Position numbers and translations under genes: made by a program. From CBFHOS01 sp965657645 (GTDB lineage: Bacteria; Pseudomonadota; Alphaproteobacteria; Puniceispirillales; Puniceispirillaceae), in contig CBFHOS010000027.1 in NCBI GenBank assembly GCA_965657645.1, forward strand, positions 1 through 24,482: a stretch of DNA of 24,482 bases, read 5' to 3'. The notes below the pieces were generated by a model. That model was given only the letters and a program-made list of their open reading frames with translations. It did no database searches and was not told the origin of the DNA. Below are positions 22,244 through 24,482 of the stretch, one piece after another (the stretch's first letter is position 1; every line of letters starts with the position of its first letter).

Positions 22244-23193
22244 TATCCGATGCCTCCAAGGCCTAGTCGGTCAAACACGCCCATTGCCATCAACCCGTGA
22301 TCAATCACCAAGCCGAGGAATAACAGGAATAAATACAGGATAGAAAAGGCGAACAGCTTTTTCGCCACCGCGTGATCGCCTGTGCGAAACAGCTTTACCG
22401 ACAGGCCAACAAAAATGCCGCCCATGACCGCCGCTAGAAAGCCGTAAACCGGTGAGGCCATGCCAATAAAGGCAGGGACACAGGCCAATGGCGCGAGCAG
22501 GATCGCATAGATAAGGATCTGTTTGCGGGTCTCTGGCTCACCAGCAACAACAGGCAACATCGGCACATCAGCGCGGGTGTAATCATCATTGCGGAATAGC
22601 GCCAGCGCCCAGAAATGCGGCGGTGTCCACATAAAGATAATGGCAAATAGCAATAACGGCTCGATCGACAGGCTATTGGTAACTGCCGCCCAGCCAATGA
22701 CCGGAGGCAATGCACCTGCCGCGCCGCCAATGACAATATTCTGCGGCGTCCGGCGCTTTAGCCAGACTGTGTAGACAATGCCGTAAAAGAAAATAGTAAA
22801 GGCAAGCAAACCAGCCGCCAGCCAGTTAGAGGCAAGCCCTAAAAGCAATACCGACAGCGCCGAAATAACAATGCCCATTGTTAGGGCCTCAGCCGGCACC
22901 ATCGCACCAGATGGGATCACCCGATCTTTTGTGCGGCTCATCAGCGCGTCAATATCGCGGTCATACCATTGGTTAATCGCACCAGACGCACCAGCGCCCG
23001 CGGCGATCGCAAATAATGAAATAATGAATAGCATCGGATGCAATGAACCGGGCGCCAGATACATGCCAGCAAAACCAGTGAAAATCACAAGGCTCATCAC
23101 CCGCGGCTTTAGCAACGACCAAAAATCGGCGACCGAGGGACCGTAAAGCACCTCAGGTGTCTGTTTCACATTTTCTTGCGATGTCGAAGCCAT
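22243..23193 (-). CDS. ctaB: Protoheme IX farnesyltransferase (heme O synthase)
   Basis: CtaB attaches a farnesyl group to heme B, making heme O, the precursor of heme A for the oxidase. This 316-residue UbiA-family membrane enzyme has the aspartate-rich prenyl-diphosphate site NQWYDRDID (74-82) followed by MSRTKDRVIPSG, and the second conserved loop DDYTRADVPMLPVV (203-216). About eight or nine hydrophobic helices are visible. It lies 78 bases downstream of ctaD, beyond a strong hairpin, and its stop overlaps the coxF start by one base. Heme A synthase (CtaA) is not in the window. Confidence 0.97.
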   Translation of the reverse strand: MASTSQENVKQTPEVLYGPSVADFWSLLKPRVMSLVIFTGFAGMYLAPGSLHPMLFIISLFAIAAGAGASGAINQWYDRDIDALMSRTKDRVIPSGAMVPAEALTMGIVISALSVLLLGLASNWLAAGLLAFTIFFYGIVYTVWLKRRTPQNIVIGGAAGALPPVIGWAAVTNSLSIEPLLLFAIIFMWTPPHFWALALFRNDDYTRADVPMLPVVAGEPETRKQILIYAILLAPLACVPAFIGMASPVYGFLAAVMGGIFVGLSVKLFRTGDHAVAKKLFAFSILYLFLLFLGLVIDHGLMAMGVFDRLGLGGIG

Positions 23194-23233
23194 TAATAAG
23201 CCCTGTTACAACCACCCGTTAAGGTGGGGAAAT

Positions 23234-23261
23234 CGGTTGCGCCCGTGACTGGGCGCAACCG
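23234..23261 (-). promoter_or_regulatory. Perfect 11-bp hairpin between ctaD and ctaB
   Basis: CGGTTGCGCCC (23234-23244) pairs without mismatch with GGGCGCAACCG (23251-23261) around a six-base loop. On the minus-strand message it follows the ctaD stop by 10 bases and precedes ctaB by 40. It is followed only by GATTT, not a real T-run, so partial termination or 3'-end protection of the ctaD message is more likely than full termination. Confidence 0.7.
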
Positions 23262-23271
23262 TCGATTTGAT

Positions 23272-24482
23272 TTACTTGACCTTTGGAAGCTCATCAAAGG
23301 TGTGGTAAGGCGGCGGAGATGCAACCTGCCACTCCAATGTTGTGGCTCCAACGCCATATGGATTATCAGCCGCACGACGCTTTGCAATAAATGCCTGCGC
23401 GATGACCACCAAGAACAGGATCGCACCAAACGCGCTGATATATGAACCAATAGACGCCACCATGTTCCAGCCAGCAAAGGCATCAGGATAGTCGATATAA
23501 CGACGTGGCATGCCAGCAAGGCCAAGGAAGTGCATTGGGAAGAATGTCAAATTCACCCCGACGAATGTGATCCAGAAATGCAGCTTACCGAGTGTCTCTG
23601 AATAATCATAACCGGTCATTTTAGGGAACCAGTAATAGAAGCCAGCAAACAAGCCAAAGACAGCACCAAGCGACAACACATAATGGAAGTGCGCAATCAC
23701 ATAATAAGTGTTGTGCAGAACCACATCGAGACCCGCATTAGACAGAACCACACCGGTTACACCACCAACGGTGAACAGGAAGATAAAGCCAATGGCCCAC
23801 AACATTGGGGTGCGGAAAGTGATTGATCCACCCCACATTGTCGCAATCCAAGAAAAGATCTTCACGCCAGTTGGAACCGCAATAACCATTGTTGCGGCAG
23901 TGAAATAGGCCCGCGTATCAACGTTTAGTCCGACCGTATACATATGGTGCGCCCACACGATAAAGCCGACGAAACCAATTGCCACCATCGCATAAGCCAT
24001 CGGCAGATAACCAAAGACAGGCTTTTTCGAGAAGGTCGAGATGATGTGACTGACGATACCAAAGGCCGGCAGAATCATAATGTACACTTCAGGGTGACCA
24101 AAGAACCAGAACAGGTGCAGGAACAAAATCGGGTCACCGCCACCTTCTGGGATAAAGAAGGTTGTGCCAAAGTTACGGTCGGTCAACAGCATGGTAATCG
24201 CACCAGCAAGAACCGGAACCGCCAATAGCAGCAAGAATGCAGTGATCAACATCGCCCACGCAAATAGCGGCATTTTGTGCAGGGTCATGCCCGGCGTCCG
24301 CATATTAAAGATCGTGGTGATAAAGTTAGCCGCACCAAGAATAGACGAGATACCAGCCAGATGGAGCGAGAAGATCGCCAGATCCATCGACATGCCAGGG
24401 GTACCAGCAGATGAAGATAGTGGCGGATAAATCGTCCAGCCAACACCCGCTCCGCCATCCATTACCGCCGATAACAGCAACA
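23272..24482 (-). CDS. ctaD: Cytochrome c oxidase subunit I, C-terminal part
   Basis: This is the catalytic heme-copper subunit of an aa3-type oxidase. About 403 C-terminal residues are in the window; the N-terminal third lies beyond base 24482. The first visible codons are internal (TTG leucine codons before SAVMDGGAGVGW), not a start. Key residues, numbered from the leucine at 24480: the GHPEVY motif with CuB ligand H129 and its cross-linked Y133, plus the A1-type proton-channel glutamate E131; the other CuB ligands in WAHHMYTVG (H178, H179); the K-channel region VPTGVKIFSW; and the heme ligands in IAHFHYVLS (H264, H266). This pattern marks an A1-type proton-pumping oxidase. It is first in reading order of the block that continues with ctaB, coxF, ctaG and ctaE. 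Confidence 0.97.
   Translation of the reverse strand, partial: LLLSAVMDGGAGVGWTIYPPLSSSAGTPGMSMDLAIFSLHLAGISSILGAANFITTIFNMRTPGMTLHKMPLFAWAMLITAFLLLLAVPVLAGAITMLLTDRNFGTTFFIPEGGGDPILFLHLFWFFGHPEVYIMILPAFGIVSHIISTFSKKPVFGYLPMAYAMVAIGFVGFIVWAHHMYTVGLNVDTRAYFTAATMVIAVPTGVKIFSWIATMWGGSITFRTPMLWAIGFIFLFTVGGVTGVVLSNAGLDVVLHNTYYVIAHFHYVLSLGAVFGLFAGFYYWFPKMTGYDYSETLGKLHFWITFVGVNLTFFPMHFLGLAGMPRRYIDYPDAFAGWNMVASIGSYISAFGAILFLVVIAQAFIAKRRAADNPYGVGATTLEWQVASPPPYHTFDELPKVK

Noticed and set aside
24478..24480. Apparent start codon for the oxidase subunit I frame
   Set aside because: The codon is TTG within a run of leucines, and the family continues well upstream, so the gene is simply cut by the window edge.
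1..24482. Mobile element, prophage, defence or CRISPR system
   Set aside because: No transposase, integrase, phage, toxin-antitoxin or repeat-spacer pattern is present, and all genes but the lipoprotein belong to conserved core families in normal synteny.

Overview
The window is chromosomal housekeeping DNA from an alphaproteobacterium. Evidence for this: the FO genes of ATP synthase (atpI-atpB-atpE-atpF'-atpF) stand alone without the F1 genes; there are separate b and b' subunits; the gene strings mutY-DUF721-dsbA-smc and ispH-thrB-rnhA are typical of this class; and the cytochrome aa3 oxidase genes run in the order ctaD-ctaB-coxF-ctaG-ctaE-surf1-thrC-M16 peptidase. The moderate GC content, the compact spacing and the gene order would fit a marine Rhodospirillales/SAR116-like organism, but that finer placement is inference. 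There are no rRNA, tRNA, CRISPR, phage or insertion-sequence signatures.

Layout. Bases 1-1583: purH (+). 1629-2711: mutY (-), converging on purH across a four-unit 14-bp tandem repeat. 2904-7753 (+): DUF721/DciA-family protein, a Tat-exported DsbA-like thiol oxidoreductase and the chromosome-partition ATPase Smc, ended by a hairpin. 7754-8161: the only long gap, holding the Smc terminator, a 12-bp repeat, a good sigma70-type promoter and a leader of about 225 nt. 8162-10768 (+): the FO operon, in which atpE (the c-ring subunit) is flanked on both sides by intercistronic hairpins. 10785-10822: a bidirectional terminator shared with an unrecognised lipoprotein gene (-). 11416-13793 (+): ispH, thrB, rnhA. 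13826-16407 (-): a ScsB/DsbD-like membrane electron transporter followed by a peroxiredoxin. 16479-17105 (+): yqgE. 17114-24482 (-): one long respiratory block read right to left: ctaD (5' end outside the window), ctaB, a 47-residue CoxF-like protein, ctaG, ctaE, then after a terminator surf1, thrC and an M16 zinc protease.

How the genes work together. The right-hand block builds the aa3-type terminal oxidase: subunits I and III, heme O synthase (CtaB), the CuB insertion factor (CtaG/Cox11) and Surf1. The left-centre block builds the membrane rotor and stator of the ATP synthase that uses the proton gradient made by the oxidase. Two cell-envelope thiol systems (DsbA-like and ScsB/DsbD-like) and a peroxiredoxin lie between them. 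Threonine biosynthesis is split: thrB sits with ispH and rnhA, thrC is embedded behind surf1. Many junctions are one- or four-base overlaps (TGATG, ATGA, TAATG), indicating tight translational coupling.

No wholly new system is evident. The more interesting signals are small: hairpins bracketing atpE, a tandem repeat inside a Tat signal peptide, the tiny overlapping coxF, the ScsB-peroxiredoxin pair, a possible leader ORF overlapping atpI, and an orphan lipoprotein.
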